A model generated the notes under the pieces. It made no database searches and was not told the origin of the DNA. It saw nothing but the letters and a program-made list of their open reading frames with translations. A program made the translations under genes and the position numbers. A DNA stretch of 64,000 nt, taken from the NCBI RefSeq assembly GCF_025399195.1, contig NW_026252109.1, positions 62,001 through 126,000 on the forward strand, given 5' to 3'. Below are positions 35,550 to 51,177 of this stretch, in pieces (positions within the stretch are counted from its first letter, which is position 1; each line of letters begins with the position of its first letter). The stretch is from Umbelopsis ramanniana AG. Its lineage: Eukaryota > Mucoromycota > Umbelopsidomycetes > Umbelopsidales > Umbelopsidaceae.

Positions 35550-38500
35550 TCACTTGACTTGTAACAAAATTTCAGTGACGAAGTCTTCCAGTCGACATTT
35601 CTCTATGAACACCGCGAGCTCAAACTGTTCACTTCGTAAGTCTCCCGCTACGTTTTCAATGTTAGAAGCTGTAATGATGGAAGGGAATCGAATCTTGATA
35701 TCCCATTTAACTGGTCCAAGTTGGATTTGCCTTGGCCGCAATACATCTTGGATATCTGGACAAAGTGGTGGCCATTTCAGTAAACAAAACTAGTAATGCT
35801 ATGCTGCATTGTTGCTGTCATATGACTTACTCTGATCCCGGCACCGATTGAATACTCGAAATGCCGTAGTTTGTCTCAATTGAACGGCGAGTTGTTTATC
35901 CGTGCACGTTTGACGGTAGGCATTAATATCATCCCATCTAAAAAGTGAAAAAAGTTAAACCATGGAAGTAAACAGAAGTTGAAGAAACCGTGGGCGATTT
36001 TACCTGTCGTTCGTGTAGATTCGTCTCCAAATAGTATTCAGCATGGCCAAACTTCTCTCAGCTGGTAGTACAGACTGCTAAAATTATTCAGTAACTCCGT
36101 ACATATCGTAGCTACATCGTCATCATCTCTCACCTTGGCATTGGAGTACAACTTCAGCGCTGTCACATAATTATGGCTTTGCGATGGTCGATTATCTCTT
36201 AGAGTCAGTATGTCTACCAGCCCTTCCTCAGTAAGCATCTTTCCGTCCAAAATCAATCCCGTCAAGTACTTAAAAATCTATTAAAAGTCAGTTCTGGTAT
36301 CAGCCAACAATGTATAATAAAATCATACACCATGCCAAACATAAACACTCTACCATCTTGAGGTTCGTCCATTCATTATCAGTTAATTTGGTACAGAGGA
36401 TATCTGTGATAGCGGATGCCTTTTCTTGACTTGAATTGTGACTTTGCCCTTCCATTAGACCGTTGAATTCCTGCAACAGTTCTTCCTGGACACTAATGAT
36501 TTTGAGTGCTCGGTCGATATTTTGAACAGGTCCTGCTTCTATAACACAGTCAATGTCGGAGTTTAGAATGCAGTGAACTCAAACTGGATCAAAACCCGTC
36601 TAAACAGCTTACTGTAGACTTCAAGACTGCTTGGAGTCACCTGCTCAGAGTTCGCCATAAATACCAGCTTAGCAGTGCTGAGCAGATTCTATTGGTGACC
36701 ATAGATTAGAAAATAGGTTGGATAAGCTTTGAATTAGCAATCGGTTTAGCAGTTACCTTCTTCTTAGTAAGAACCGGCTCATTCTCAGCTATCCGCTCTA
36801 AAGTTTGAAACGCCTTATCATATTTTTTTAACCGAACATCATGCAACCATGCTAGTTTCAGATGATGCGTCTCTTCAAGGTATTTGCTGAGCTGATCGTT
36901 GTATTGATCACTAAGTTGCAGTAGCTCGGCTTCGTGTCCTATTGATAGGTTATCAGTAATTGCCCCCAACAAAACAGTACCCCATGCCTGGGCACAAACA
37001 ATATACCTGATGTGATAAACCAGTCAAAGAGTAGTCTGACAAAGCTATCGCCATATTTCTCAGAAAAATAGTCAGCTTGTGATTGGGCGCTTCCACTCTC
37101 TGTAGGGTTCAAAACCTGGATGAGCTTGTCAAAAACTAGATATTCCTCTGCAAATTGTATGGCAATTTCCGGCTGGCCAATCTGATTCAAAGCGGCGATA
37201 ACAGAAGACTGTAATTCTTTCAGAACGGATGCATCTCTGTCTTTTCTAACCTTTCGCTCATGTCTATTAGGCACATTCTGCTTAGTAACATATTCGAGCA
37301 GTGGGAAGAACAAGTTTCTTTTTCATCATTACCTTTGTCTGGCATTGTGCTGTCGCTGTGTTGCTCTCAACAAAAGGTCAGCGAGTTCAATTGCCTGTTT
37401 GCTAAGGATGGAAGAGAGTTGTCTTTGCGGGCTAAGCTGCCGTTCTTCTTCGTACTCCATTGCGTTGCTTGTAGTTTTCGAAGCCGGTTGAATTAGAGGT
37501 ATTGAGGCAAAAAAGATAGACTTGAGTGCATGAACTATGTCAGCATTGGCTGAAGAAACGATATACCACATTAGCTTTAATAGAGCTTCACAGCAGTGAA
37601 AACATTACTCCTTACATGTCCATAATTCAGTCCTTGCCAAATCTTCTCCAAGGTACATATTTTCCAGTTCTAATCGTGCTTCGTGAACCGTCTTTAGAAC
37701 CGTCTAAAACATATAAAGTTGAGCACCATTGTCAGTCCGGCAACGATATAATGTACAATGTTGATGTGATGTCAAAATGAGCCTTACCAATACTATTGAA
37801 TTAGATGCTTGTTGTAGCGCGACTCTTCCAATGTCCGTTGCTAGAGGATGAGTTGTAGCAGATACCATGTTTCCAATATGAACGATTAGCTGAGGGATGG
37901 TATTTGCTTTGGTTTTAAGATAGGTTCGTAATTTTGCCTCGTCACTAGCCCCGGTTTCCAAATTGCGCTGTGCGGGAATTGCAGCAGACGCAACCTTAAA
38001 AGCAACTTCGGCATTGTCACTTTGATAAAATACGATTAGTTAAAATGGTAAGCAAGCTCTTTTGCATGACTCTAACTTACGGATAGTTGGTAATCAAAGA
38101 CCAAAGTGCAGATGCAGCTTTCATGGTCTCATAATTGGTGCATAGCGTGGGTGGTATATTTACACCTGCCTATAATCCATAAGAGTTAATACCCGCTCAT
38201 CGACATGAAAACAATGAAATTTAAAGCATACTTGTGAGGTCAACCCATTTCTATAAATGCATTCAAGTAACGACTTCAACGCCGAAACTCGCGTCAGCAG
38301 ATGCTCTTGGAGATCAAGCCTTGGTACTAAGTAGGTAGACTCTGCAGATACATCAAAAGTTAACGTCTTGAGTGCATTTTTCCCCAAATGTATCACCACA
38401 GTCACACATTACCTCCCGACACTATTTCTTTACTCAATTCAACAGCGGATTGAGCAAGAATCGTTCCATAGGCAATGGAAGTTGTTTGCAGCGGAAATGT

Positions 38501-40682
38501 CAAAGGGTTCTGTTAAGCATGATGATTGATATTAGACATTTTAATGAGATCTTTCTGAATATACACAAACTTTATATCATGGTAATTGAACTTACATTAG
38601 GCTTGGATTCGTAAAAGACCACTTGCTCTAAATGTGATTTGGTCAAGACTTTCATTAAAGCCTACACAAGATGAAATTGTTACAAGTTGTCCTACGAAGA
38701 TAAAGGCGCCGCAAGTGAAGCACTTACATTATAGCTGTCCGACTCTGCGTTGGGACTGGATATAAAAAAAAAAATGAGCAAAAAGCTATGGCACACAGTA
38801 GTTCTAACAGACAAATACCTTTCCGGAGTAAGAAGTTCGCTTAAATTGTTGATATCTACAGTTAACTCCAACAGCCCAGCTTGGGAGGTAAGTAGTTGAA
38901 CACGAGCTGTAGGTTCATCATCTCTACTCCACGCATTTTCCTTGGCATTTCTCCAGAGCAAGAGAACATTGTCATTGGGGTTTTTCAATCCAATTCGCTC
39001 TTCCGCTACCAGACTAGCGTACATATGTCTATAGATGATGGAACTTCCCACATGCACAATAGCGATTGGTCCCCCATTCGGCAGTAATAGAGATGGTCGT
39101 GGGTTTTCAAGTCCATCCTGAAGGAACAAAACATTGGTTATTGAACCAAATTAAGGGCCCAAATATTGTATGTATACGTACATCGGTATATTCCAATTTC
39201 ACAATATCCTCTATTCGTGGGCCACCGAATGGATCGTCCATCAATATGTCACCATCCGCTTCACTGTCATTTGTAACATTGGAAGTAATAACAAGTGCAT
39301 AACCGTGTACATTCTTCTCTTTAAAGGCTACCAATATAACCAACTTCCCGGATCTGAAAAATCACGACCTATCAGCCATGTCTGACTATACTTTTGAGAT
39401 CCGAATCAGCCTCAATCACTTACCTTTCAATTGCAAAATCTAGCATTCCAAACTCATTGATATTTACACCAATTTTCAATTTGAGTTGCTCCAAGATTTT
39501 ATCGTAAATCTGTATGCTGTTCACGATCTGTTACAAACAATCAGCAACATGCCATTGAGTACCGTATTGAACCGCAATTTTACCAACCTTGCTTCGATTT
39601 GACGATTCGATTTGGCATCTAAGAACGGATTGACCCGATAACACAATAGCCTCACTGAAAAATAGAGAATCGACATTAGTACGTCATTGTGCTGAAGGCA
39701 GAGATTTCTAGGGCCATGCAATATTCACCTCTGATGAAGCCTGTTCGGCCGTGGATCCATATGTACTTTTAATATTTCTTCATTTCTTCCTCGAATAAGA
39801 GGTGTGTTGCCTGCACCCAACATGCCACGAAGTGGCAACGCATTGCCGCCGGTCAGCCATGAGCCAACTCGTTGTAGCATGCTGTTGCGTTTTCGGAGAG
39901 ATGCAACAGAAAAAGATCCATCGTACTGTATTTCGGTGATGTAAATCTCGCCTGTGGATGTTCCTAGCACAAATCGACCCTCGTGAAAATCGCTAACAGC
40001 TGTGATTGTCTCCCCAAGCTTTAAAGGTACTTGTTGCTGAATGCTGTCGCCTTGGTGATATGACAAGGAGTGCCACAATGCCAAATTTCCATCGGCTGAA
40101 CATGAGAATAAAGAGTATCCTTCTATTCTTGATGTTCCTTTGAGCGCAAATAGATGTATACGCGGTGGGGTTGAGCATCGAAAGGGAAGATCAAACTTGT
40201 ATAGGTAGCTAGGAGCAGCTCCCTATACAGCAATGGGTCAGTCAATTTCATATAGTGCTTACCACCATTGATCTAAACACTACCTGTCCTAACTTCCACA
40301 CCATGATTTGCATCGAATCTGCTATTGCCGCCAATTGAGCTTTGGGATCGAAGCTTGCGGTTGGAACAGCACCTTGCGAAACTAAACGATCGTTAGCTGA
40401 TACAGTTGCCGTGAAGATGTGGTTTGAAATGCGGAAGAAAGGAAACTTACTGCTCGCACTGCATAGGTTCTTTGCTTGTTCTGGTAGTTTTTCTAAGCCG
40501 GCGACGGATTGAAAGCAAGATTTAGACCATTCAACATGAGCTGTAAAGACATCGCTGGACGGCGTCCCAATAAAACGAGATGTCTCGGGTATGGAAGTAA
40601 AATCATAGGGATTGCGAGGTGGAAGCTCTTCTTGCTGTTCATGCGATACGGTCCGATTCCTCGAACGCGTAGCGGTAAACAT
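35550..40682 (-). CDS. NUP133: Nucleoporin Nup133 (Y complex)
   Basis: Twenty-three exons, 1207 residues (human Nup133 1156): complement of 40451..40682, 40284..40381, 39729..40222, 39588..39654, 39424..39527, 39182..39353, 38819..39117, 38728..38755, 38596..38661, 38413..38509, 38232..38341, 38081..38169, 37788..38019, 37616..37703, 37333..37549, 37007..37263, 36757..36938, 36613..36688, 36354..36538, 36134..36277, 36004..36077, 35831..35937, 35550..35755. Every junction is in phase. The N-terminal beta-propeller shows QIMVWKLGQ and YSLFSCSADGNLALWH; an all-helical C-terminal half follows. Nup133 sits at the tip of the Y-shaped scaffold of the nuclear pore. Identification rests on propeller-plus-solenoid architecture, length and motif context. 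Its ATG lies 171 bp from that of UPF1 on the other strand. Confidence 0.85.
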
Positions 40683-40853
40683 TGACTATTGCAGGACGTT
40701 GACAGGCACGACAAAAATGCCTCTTGAAAGTCGGGACGGAATTGAGAGGTGAAAGCGGTTTGGTAGTTTAGCAGTCACTAAGTTTGCTTTGCCATGGCCA
40801 TAACAGACACAAAATCTTGTTAATTGTCAGCTTTTTGCCTTTTCATTCACAAA
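40683..40853. promoter_or_regulatory. 171-bp bidirectional promoter, Nup133 / UPF1
   Basis: The start codons of two divergent genes are separated by only 171 bp, so both transcripts must start within it. No TATA box is evident on either strand. Confidence 0.6.
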
Positions 40854-44716
<3,863 letters not shown>

Positions 44717-45446
44717 ATTCTGGGAATATAATACCACTTTATGGTGAGGCAATAGTAAAGCAACCTTGAGCTCTCTCATCCAAATATTTTTGCGACGAAA
44801 AGACAGTGGCAACACCTCCAGTTTGAACGACAAATCTAGTCATCCCGGCAGGAGGATATTGGGCCCATTCTGCGACGAATGAAAGATAGCAGCTATGTTT
44901 CTGCTCCGCATGGTTTCTAAGCTGAAAAAGTGAAAGGCATCATGATCCCCCCTGACTGTATTCATGCTTCTACAATTCTTTTTATTATTCACTTGACAAC
45001 GCGTGTACCATATAGTGATAGCGATTAATAAAGCCCATAGTTGTCTGTTTTCTATTCATGTTGCATACACGGTTTTTTCATCTGTTGATCTGCCAAGGGC
45101 GGCCAGTTCGATCCAGTGAAAACAAAAAGTCTCTAAAAGTGTCCGAAATCTGTTTATCCGTCTTTACCCCTCCTATCTTAATTTTAAGCATCATGATACT
45201 ATAAGACACGCACAGCATTGCTGAAGCCTTCATTTTCGCGTAATTTGCAACCGCCGAGGATTTTCCAAGCAAACGCCAAGAAATGCATGACGAGTTACCC
45301 GCCAGGTGAATTTTTTTGAGTCAAAAATCCGGTAGTCGGGAATAGGTAAATTATCCTCACGGGTATTGACAAGGTATTTAAATACAGAGCGATCCCCACA
45401 AACACAGGCACTTTATCTATTGTATATACTTCTATATTATTCACAC
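44717..45446. other. Intergenic between UPF1 and the FAD monooxygenase
   Basis: No gene seen on either strand apart from UPF1 3' flank and the monooxygenase promoter. Confidence 0.5.
45375..45384 (+). promoter_or_regulatory. TATA-like element of the FAD monooxygenase
   Basis: TATTTAAATA lies about 62-72 bp upstream of the ATG at 45447, a fitting TATA position. The element suggests an inducible rather than housekeeping gene; that is inference. Confidence 0.45.
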
Positions 45447-46759
45447 ATGCCTATTCAAAAGGTTCTCATCGCCGGTGGAGGTTTATCTGGTCTGGTTCTC
45501 GCCCAAGGGTTGAAAAGAAATGGCATCCCATTCGAGATCTTTGAACGGGATGAATCTTCAGATGCTAGAGGCCAAGGTTACTCACTCTCGGTTCACTGGG
45601 CTATACCATATATAAAACGCTGCATGGACCCTGAACTCTTCAAAAACATCGGTGAAGCTACTGTTAATCCAGCAGATCCATCGGATATGGGTTTCGCGGT
45701 GCTCGACGGCACAACTGGTAAGGTCCTCATAAACCTTAACCCCACACCAAACAAAGACAATCCGAAAGGGTACCGTATGAACCGCCAAAGGTTTCGAAAA
45801 TTCCTCGGCAAAGGCATTGATATCCATTGGAACAAGCGAGCCAAGGAATATGAGGTTACAGAGGAAGGTGTTGTTGTCCGTTTTGACGACGGAACGGAGA
45901 CCAGAGGCGACGTTTTAGTCGGCGCGGACGGATCGAAGTCTCGTATTTGTAAAAAACTGCGGGGGCAGGATCTAGAGACAACACCGCTTCCTGTCGCCAT
46001 CATGGGAACTATCATCTCGGTTAACGGCGAAAAGTTCAAAGAGTTTCAGGCCATCACTCGTACTCATGGCATAGCATTTGGGCCTGAAACAGGATGTGAA
46101 GGCACATACGCAATGTTTTTTTCTCTTAACGACAGTAACATAGAAAAAGATCAGTACGATATGCTCCTTGCATTTTCGTGGTTAAATGAAAGCGGTGAGC
46201 ATGGCGTGCCGGAATCTCAGGCTGAAAAAGTTGCCCTAATCAAGAAAATTGGGTCATCTTTCTGCGAGCCTTTTAAATCTCTGGTGCAAAATATTAATAA
46301 TGATCAACCAATACATGAGGTTCAAGTGACTGAAAAGATACCTCGTCCATGGAATAATCAAGGAAGAGTTACTCTAGTTGGCGATGCCGCTCATTCAATG
46401 TCGATGTTTCGCGGAGAAGGTAAAAAAGAATCTACCTTTGACTGAAGCGGTTCAAGGAATATATACTGATAGCTTACAATTTAGGTGGAAACCATGCCAT
46501 GCGTGATGCAGGAGAACTTTGCACCCACATGGTCCAGGCACACAATGGTGAAAAGACCTTGCAGCAAGCGTTGGATGACTATGAAAAAGAAATGATTGTT
46601 CGTGGAGCTGCCGCAACAGTTGAATCTCACAAAGCTGCTTTCACTGCTCACGCGCCTTTGACATTTTTTATGCGGTGCCTTATATTAGCTGGCGCTACGT
46701 ACTTGAAAGTATATTCATACGTACCTAATGTGAGATCGTATATCTTTGGTAGTAAATAA
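45447..46759 (+). CDS. FAD-dependent monooxygenase (PHBH-fold)
   Basis: Two exons, join(45447..46419,46485..46759), 415 residues. The Rossmann motif VLIAGGGLSGLVLAQGL binds FAD, followed by FEIFERD, the DG motif (DVLVGADGSKSR) and the GD motif (VTLVGDAAHSM). The exon junction falls inside the conserved FRGEGGNHAMRDA block and is in phase. A hydrophobic C-terminal segment (PLTFFMRCLILAGATYL) may be membrane-associated. Enzymes of this group hydroxylate aromatic or polyketide-like substrates with NAD(P)H and O2. The substrate is unknown, and no biosynthetic partners are nearby, so this is not a gene cluster. The open frame extends upstream without an ATG until the chosen one. Confidence 0.88.
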
Positions 46760-48494
46760 AAGATCCTTTATGTGTAAGCATAGAACACAGTCGGTACATA
46801 ATGTTATTTAGTGAAATGAGGACGAGGATGTGGTGGCCTCTTCCCACAGAAAAAAATAAAAATCACGAAAAAAATTATTTAAGAACGTTCAACCATCCCG
46901 GACCACAAAGGCGAACTCGCTAGCGTGGCAAAAGAGATATGGGAGACATTAGATAAAATAATTTTATCATTAATATTACGAAGAATAAAAGCTTGACTCT
47001 AGAGCCTATAGCCACAGCCTCGTACTCATTCCGCCAACTAATAGTAGTCGAAAGATTGACAAGCAAAGAAAAAAAATAAACTAGAGCCTTGATATTTTGA
47101 CTCACTGAAAAGATGCCTTATAAATTGTGTATAAATTGAATGCCGCAGTTCTTGCAGCTAGAAAGGAAGCTCAGAATTTCTGACGGTTGTAGCAAGCAGT
47201 ACCTTCTGAGAATAATTTCATTCATTTATGGAAGAAGTGTGAATCATCTTAGATTTACCAGCCTCATCGGCCTTATTTGAGCGAATGATTGTTTATTCCG
47301 ATGTGCCATCTATTCAAAGGATGTTTACGTTTTGGTACAGCCATGGCGGTAGAAGCTTGAAATTACACTTTTTTGAAAATACTGGGTTACTAAAATATAA
47401 AATATAAATAAACATAGTGCTTACAAAATTCACATAGACACAGATTATGTGATGGAAGAGCCTAAACCTTGTGATAGGTAGAATATACAAATTCCCAAAT
47501 ATTTGGTGCCTAAGAATCCTTGATGGTAACTAGGTACTACAAACTTGAGGTTCTCCTCTTTTTATCCATCACAATGATGAATTATTTGCTATTCATGTTC
47601 ATCATCGAGGCTGAGCAGCTTTACTACGCAGTAGTCGCAATGGTGTCGGTATACAGTTTGTGCTTCAAGCCTGTTACTGTTTTGAACGATATTTCCTTTT
47701 GATTTCCATGTCTAGGCGCAAAGTGCCGTCTTGATACGTCTCCAATCTGCGTTCTGTTTTATGATGAGCTTTGATATAAATATGTTGAAATGTTCGCCTG
47801 TAGGCTGGCTAATCACAGGACTGCGTTGTCGAAAGATAAGAGGCAATGAAAAAATTATGGCTGTAAAGTCGTGGCACATTCCGTTGTTTGTGCTTAGCAT
47901 TTAGAGCACATGCCATACCACTGCTTTTACATTGCGCTTCTTAGCTGGTCTATAAATGCCTTTCTATCAATTAATACAATCATGGACGCTTAGTATGACC
48001 GCAAGTCAAAGTTGACTACGGGAGACTAGTTGTGCCTTTTCTCGGCTTGAGGTTGCTACGAATAGCTTAAAGATTTGTTTAGATTCTTCCTGGTATCGTA
48101 GGGCCGCTTTTGGAACATAGTCACTTGCAGGGCTTTTTCCTTTTGGTGTCTGAGTGTTTATGGATTGTTGTGGTTTTTCTTCGGTCCAATCGCCGAAATA
48201 TATGTCGAGGACAGACGCTCAAAGGATGGGGAGGCTCCCAAAGTTGTTGAAGAGAACTGGGAGAACGACGAGAATACCATAGCTTGTGACAAAGATATTT
48301 CACCATCATTGATGCGATCAATGCACAACACTAGGCGATGGTCTAAGCGTACGGACTATGAAATCGACAGTACCACCATCGATGAATCTCCAAACTTGGT
48401 GACTAAATCAAACGTACTTAAATAGTTGCAACAGGCGTAGCGAAGACGACAAAGTATTTTTTCATGCAGTATTTGGCGCTAATCTTTTGGCAAC
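46760..48494. other. 1.7-kb gene-poor region
   Basis: AT-rich with no confident gene. A frame without ATG at 48165-48425 (86 codons, ending in TAG) has a charged protein-like composition but no family and no splice partner; it could be a decayed remnant or chance. Confidence 0.4.
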
Positions 48495-50240
48495 ATGTAT
48501 CTTTCAACTACTCAAGTTAGTTTTCTATTCGACGTTATGGCAATGGCCATAAGCTTAATCATTACCAGTTGCCTCACTTATTATGCAACTATGATCAACA
48601 ACCTCAACGTGGCTTACTACTCAAAGTTAGATAGGGCTACTTCTCTCATAAGTCAAATTCCTCTGGTTTACAGACGCTTGGTGAAGAAAGAACCTGTTCA
48701 CCAAAATTTACTTTTTGTAATCACATTAACAACACTGGGTTTGAGCTTGCGCTTCATATCGACGTTGTACTTCAAATTTTCGGAACCTGTCCAGTTCATT
48801 GCCAGTACTGAAGTTACCATGAACAGCATTAGTCCTCTTTACAATATCAGTGGCTGGACCGGAGGCTTCACGGAGAACAGTACTAATTTACAGTCACTGA
48901 CACAGTATCTATCTAACAACAACCGCACCCTTTTAGATCAAGTTGTCAGGATCGACAAAGTTCCGTTCGTAAATGACAGCTCAGCTTTTAATTCTACGCC
49001 ATATGCTAGAAATTCCATAGGGTTGATTCCTGATCTAGTGGATCCTACATCATCCCTATACTTCAATAGCGCATCCGAAAATGTATCGTCAGAGTTTGCA
49101 AATGGCAATACAACAATGTTCTCAACTTTGTTCACAGATGAAAATGCCACTTTGCCTTCCGCAAATATGGAACTGCTGACTTCATTACAATTCATCGACG
49201 GCTCAGATGGCTCAGATGCTCTTTGGGAATACGTCCCCTACGTTTGGGCCAGCCCTTCAATGTCTCTATGGCAGAGCACTGATACAGTCTACCCCTACAT
49301 GAGCGTAAAAGATTCTGGTCTGTATGCCCATAACCCAACAAACTCAACGCTCATCATTGTGAATAAGAGAAGCGCAGTTTCAGTCTGTCAACCCTTCCAC
49401 AACGTCACTAAAGAACAGTGTTTACTCAGCGGGGTATCAATGGACGAAAAATTCATACGGGGGTGTTCAGCTTATTTGAACAAAACTAGCCATCTTTACA
49501 TGGAAGGCAGCTATCTGGAACAGCTTTGTATAGACTGGCGTGTAGAAAACGAAGAGTATACCATTAGTATCGTCGATGTATCTGGCGCGAGTTTCATTCA
49601 ATTCAAGAAGTTACAGATAACCTATAACATGTATTACTCCAACGAAGTGAAGCAGATACTCGACCCGAAGGAAGGCTTCACTCCTCTAACAGATTTGGAC
49701 ATGTCAACTTACTCTGGTGATGTACTCTTTCTACAGCAACTGTTTGTGCAGAACCCAGCGAAAGTGACTTATACAGGCTCGCATCAATTGGGCATATACA
49801 CCACTCCGTTCGACAATGATTTAGTAAATGAACCATTCCTGGAAAGTCTGTTGACATGGTTTGGAGCAGGATGCACGCTAAGTGGCTGTGAAAGAGGGCA
49901 AGTGGTTTACGAGTATGCGTCAGGCTACGAGGGGACAGCATTATTGATAGCGACGCTCGTGACACTGGTGTTAGCCCTTTGTACCATACCGCTGAGCCAA
50001 GTCAAAAAATACAGCTTGTTCAATGAACACATCATAGACACAGTGGGCAGAACTGTCGACTACGGTAAGGAGGACAGCCTATCTAGCAGGGACCATGATG
50101 GCTACTACTGGCGCCTAGTAGCTACGAGCGATGAAATTCATTTGGCAGTAGCCATTAACGACTTAGGTCAGCTAAGAGCTAGTAGGGTAGGTGAGGTCGA
50201 GATCAAGGAATCAACACCACTAAATGATTTGAAGGTGTAG
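48495..50240 (+). CDS. Unrecognised glycosylated multi-pass membrane protein
   Basis: Intronless, 581 residues. The frame is closed by a stop five codons before the ATG at 48495, so this start is well supported. Helix 1 is residues ~8-32, helix 2 ~71-93 and helix 3 ~481-501. Between helices 2 and 3 is a ~385-residue loop with about eleven N-x-S/T sequons (for example NIS, NRT, NVS, NTT, NAT, NVT, NKT) and several Cys, which should face the lumen or outside. The last ~80 residues are polar and end in a cytosolic-like tail (YYWRLVATSDEIHLAVAIND). I recognise no family. The size, single exon and isolation in a gene-poor stretch set it apart from its neighbours. It could be a lineage-specific surface receptor or sensor, but that is speculation. 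Confidence 0.75.
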   Translation: MYLSTTQVSFLFDVMAMAISLIITSCLTYYATMINNLNVAYYSKLDRATSLISQIPLVYRRLVKKEPVHQNLLFVITLTTLGLSLRFISTLYFKFSEPVQFIASTEVTMNSISPLYNISGWTGGFTENSTNLQSLTQYLSNNNRTLLDQVVRIDKVPFVNDSSAFNSTPYARNSIGLIPDLVDPTSSLYFNSASENVSSEFANGNTTMFSTLFTDENATLPSANMELLTSLQFIDGSDGSDALWEYVPYVWASPSMSLWQSTDTVYPYMSVKDSGLYAHNPTNSTLIIVNKRSAVSVCQPFHNVTKEQCLLSGVSMDEKFIRGCSAYLNKTSHLYMEGSYLEQLCIDWRVENEEYTISIVDVSGASFIQFKKLQITYNMYYSNEVKQILDPKEGFTPLTDLDMSTYSGDVLFLQQLFVQNPAKVTYTGSHQLGIYTTPFDNDLVNEPFLESLLTWFGAGCTLSGCERGQVVYEYASGYEGTALLIATLVTLVLALCTIPLSQVKKYSLFNEHIIDTVGRTVDYGKEDSLSSRDHDGYYWRLVATSDEIHLAVAINDLGQLRASRVGEVEIKESTPLNDLKV

Positions 50241-50863
50241 TGGGAATCAATTGCCTTCCCCATGCAGACGGTATCAAAATATTGGTGCCCATGGACGGAT
50301 GTGTCAGCTCAATATATCACTTAAACGTAACATAAAGTCACCTAAGGATGCAAATACATAAAAAATCGAATTTTTCTTTTAAATAACAATTTATGCTTAT
50401 GGGTACATTGTAGTAGTGCTTTACAGGAAACGGGGAACCACTGGTTTCGATGTGCTATTAAAACTTTCCCTGCAAATTAGTTTTTGTAACTGAGTATTAA
50501 TTCCAAACTCCGAAAGCTGAGACGTGTGGCCCGTGAGTGAAATGAATGAAGCTACTTTAATCTGAAGTGATGCGTTTATAACGAGAGTTCGATACTATTA
50601 CAACGGTAAAAGCGTGGAATAGTACTGTGGTGGACAACACTGGGGATTAAATGAGGTTGGGGAAAAAGGAAGAGAATTGGATCCTGTTCTTTATTGTTAC
50701 TGAATTGATATTTATAGGCGGCAGATACACGCCATTGAAGAGAAAGGCACGGATGAAGCACGTGACGGCCGAGGATAAATGTACTCGACTCAAAGCAATA
50801 GAAGAAAATAAGAATTGGAGTTGACGGCTCTTTACTTACACCAATCGTCACAAAGCAACAAAT
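50241..50863. other. Intergenic between membrane protein and tRNA-Thr
   Basis: No gene seen. AT-rich near 50340-50400. Confidence 0.5.
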
Positions 50864-50936
50864 GCCTTCTTGGCTCAGTTGGCAGAGCGTCTGCCTAGTA
50901 AGCAGAAGGTCACTAGTTCGATTCTGGTAGAAGGCA
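50864..50936 (+). tRNA. tRNA-Thr(AGT)
   Basis: 73 nt that fold as a cloverleaf. The acceptor stem GCCTTCT pairs with AGAAGGC (50929-50935) and the discriminator base is A. The D arm is GCTC-AGTTGGCA-GAGC. Anticodon stem TCTGC/GCAGA encloses loop CTAGTAA, giving anticodon AGT. The T arm is ACTAG-TTCGATT-CTGGT. There is no intron. The internal A box (TGGCTCAGTTGGC) and B box (AGTTCGATTC) are in place for RNA polymerase III. Confidence 0.96.
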
Positions 50937-50940
50937 TTCC

Positions 50941-50946
50941 TTTTTT
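50941..50946 (+). terminator. RNA polymerase III terminator of tRNA-Thr
   Basis: A run of six T starts 5 bp after the tRNA, the usual Pol III stop signal. Confidence 0.8.
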
Positions 50947-51177
50947 ATTTCTTTTTGAAATTCTCACTGATTTTTTATTTGCTTAGGGAATATTCCTCCC
51001 TTCGCTCTTTTTTCTTCAGATTGTTCCTTTGGAGATTTATAGACGAAAAATGATAGTGTCATAAACATCTGCTTTTTATGGGGAGGCGAGATTTCATAAA
51101 TCTACTATTATATGCTAGATATCAACCATTGTACAATATTTACACAACTACATCTCATCGCTTCTACTTCTTCATAA

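Noticed and set aside
45366-45446. Upstream extension of the FAD monooxygenase
   Set aside because: The frame is open but has no ATG before 45447 and would cover the TATA-like element.
45447-46759. Secondary-metabolite cluster around the FAD monooxygenase
   Set aside because: No synthase, regulator or transporter lies beside it; its neighbours are UPF1 and an orphan membrane protein.
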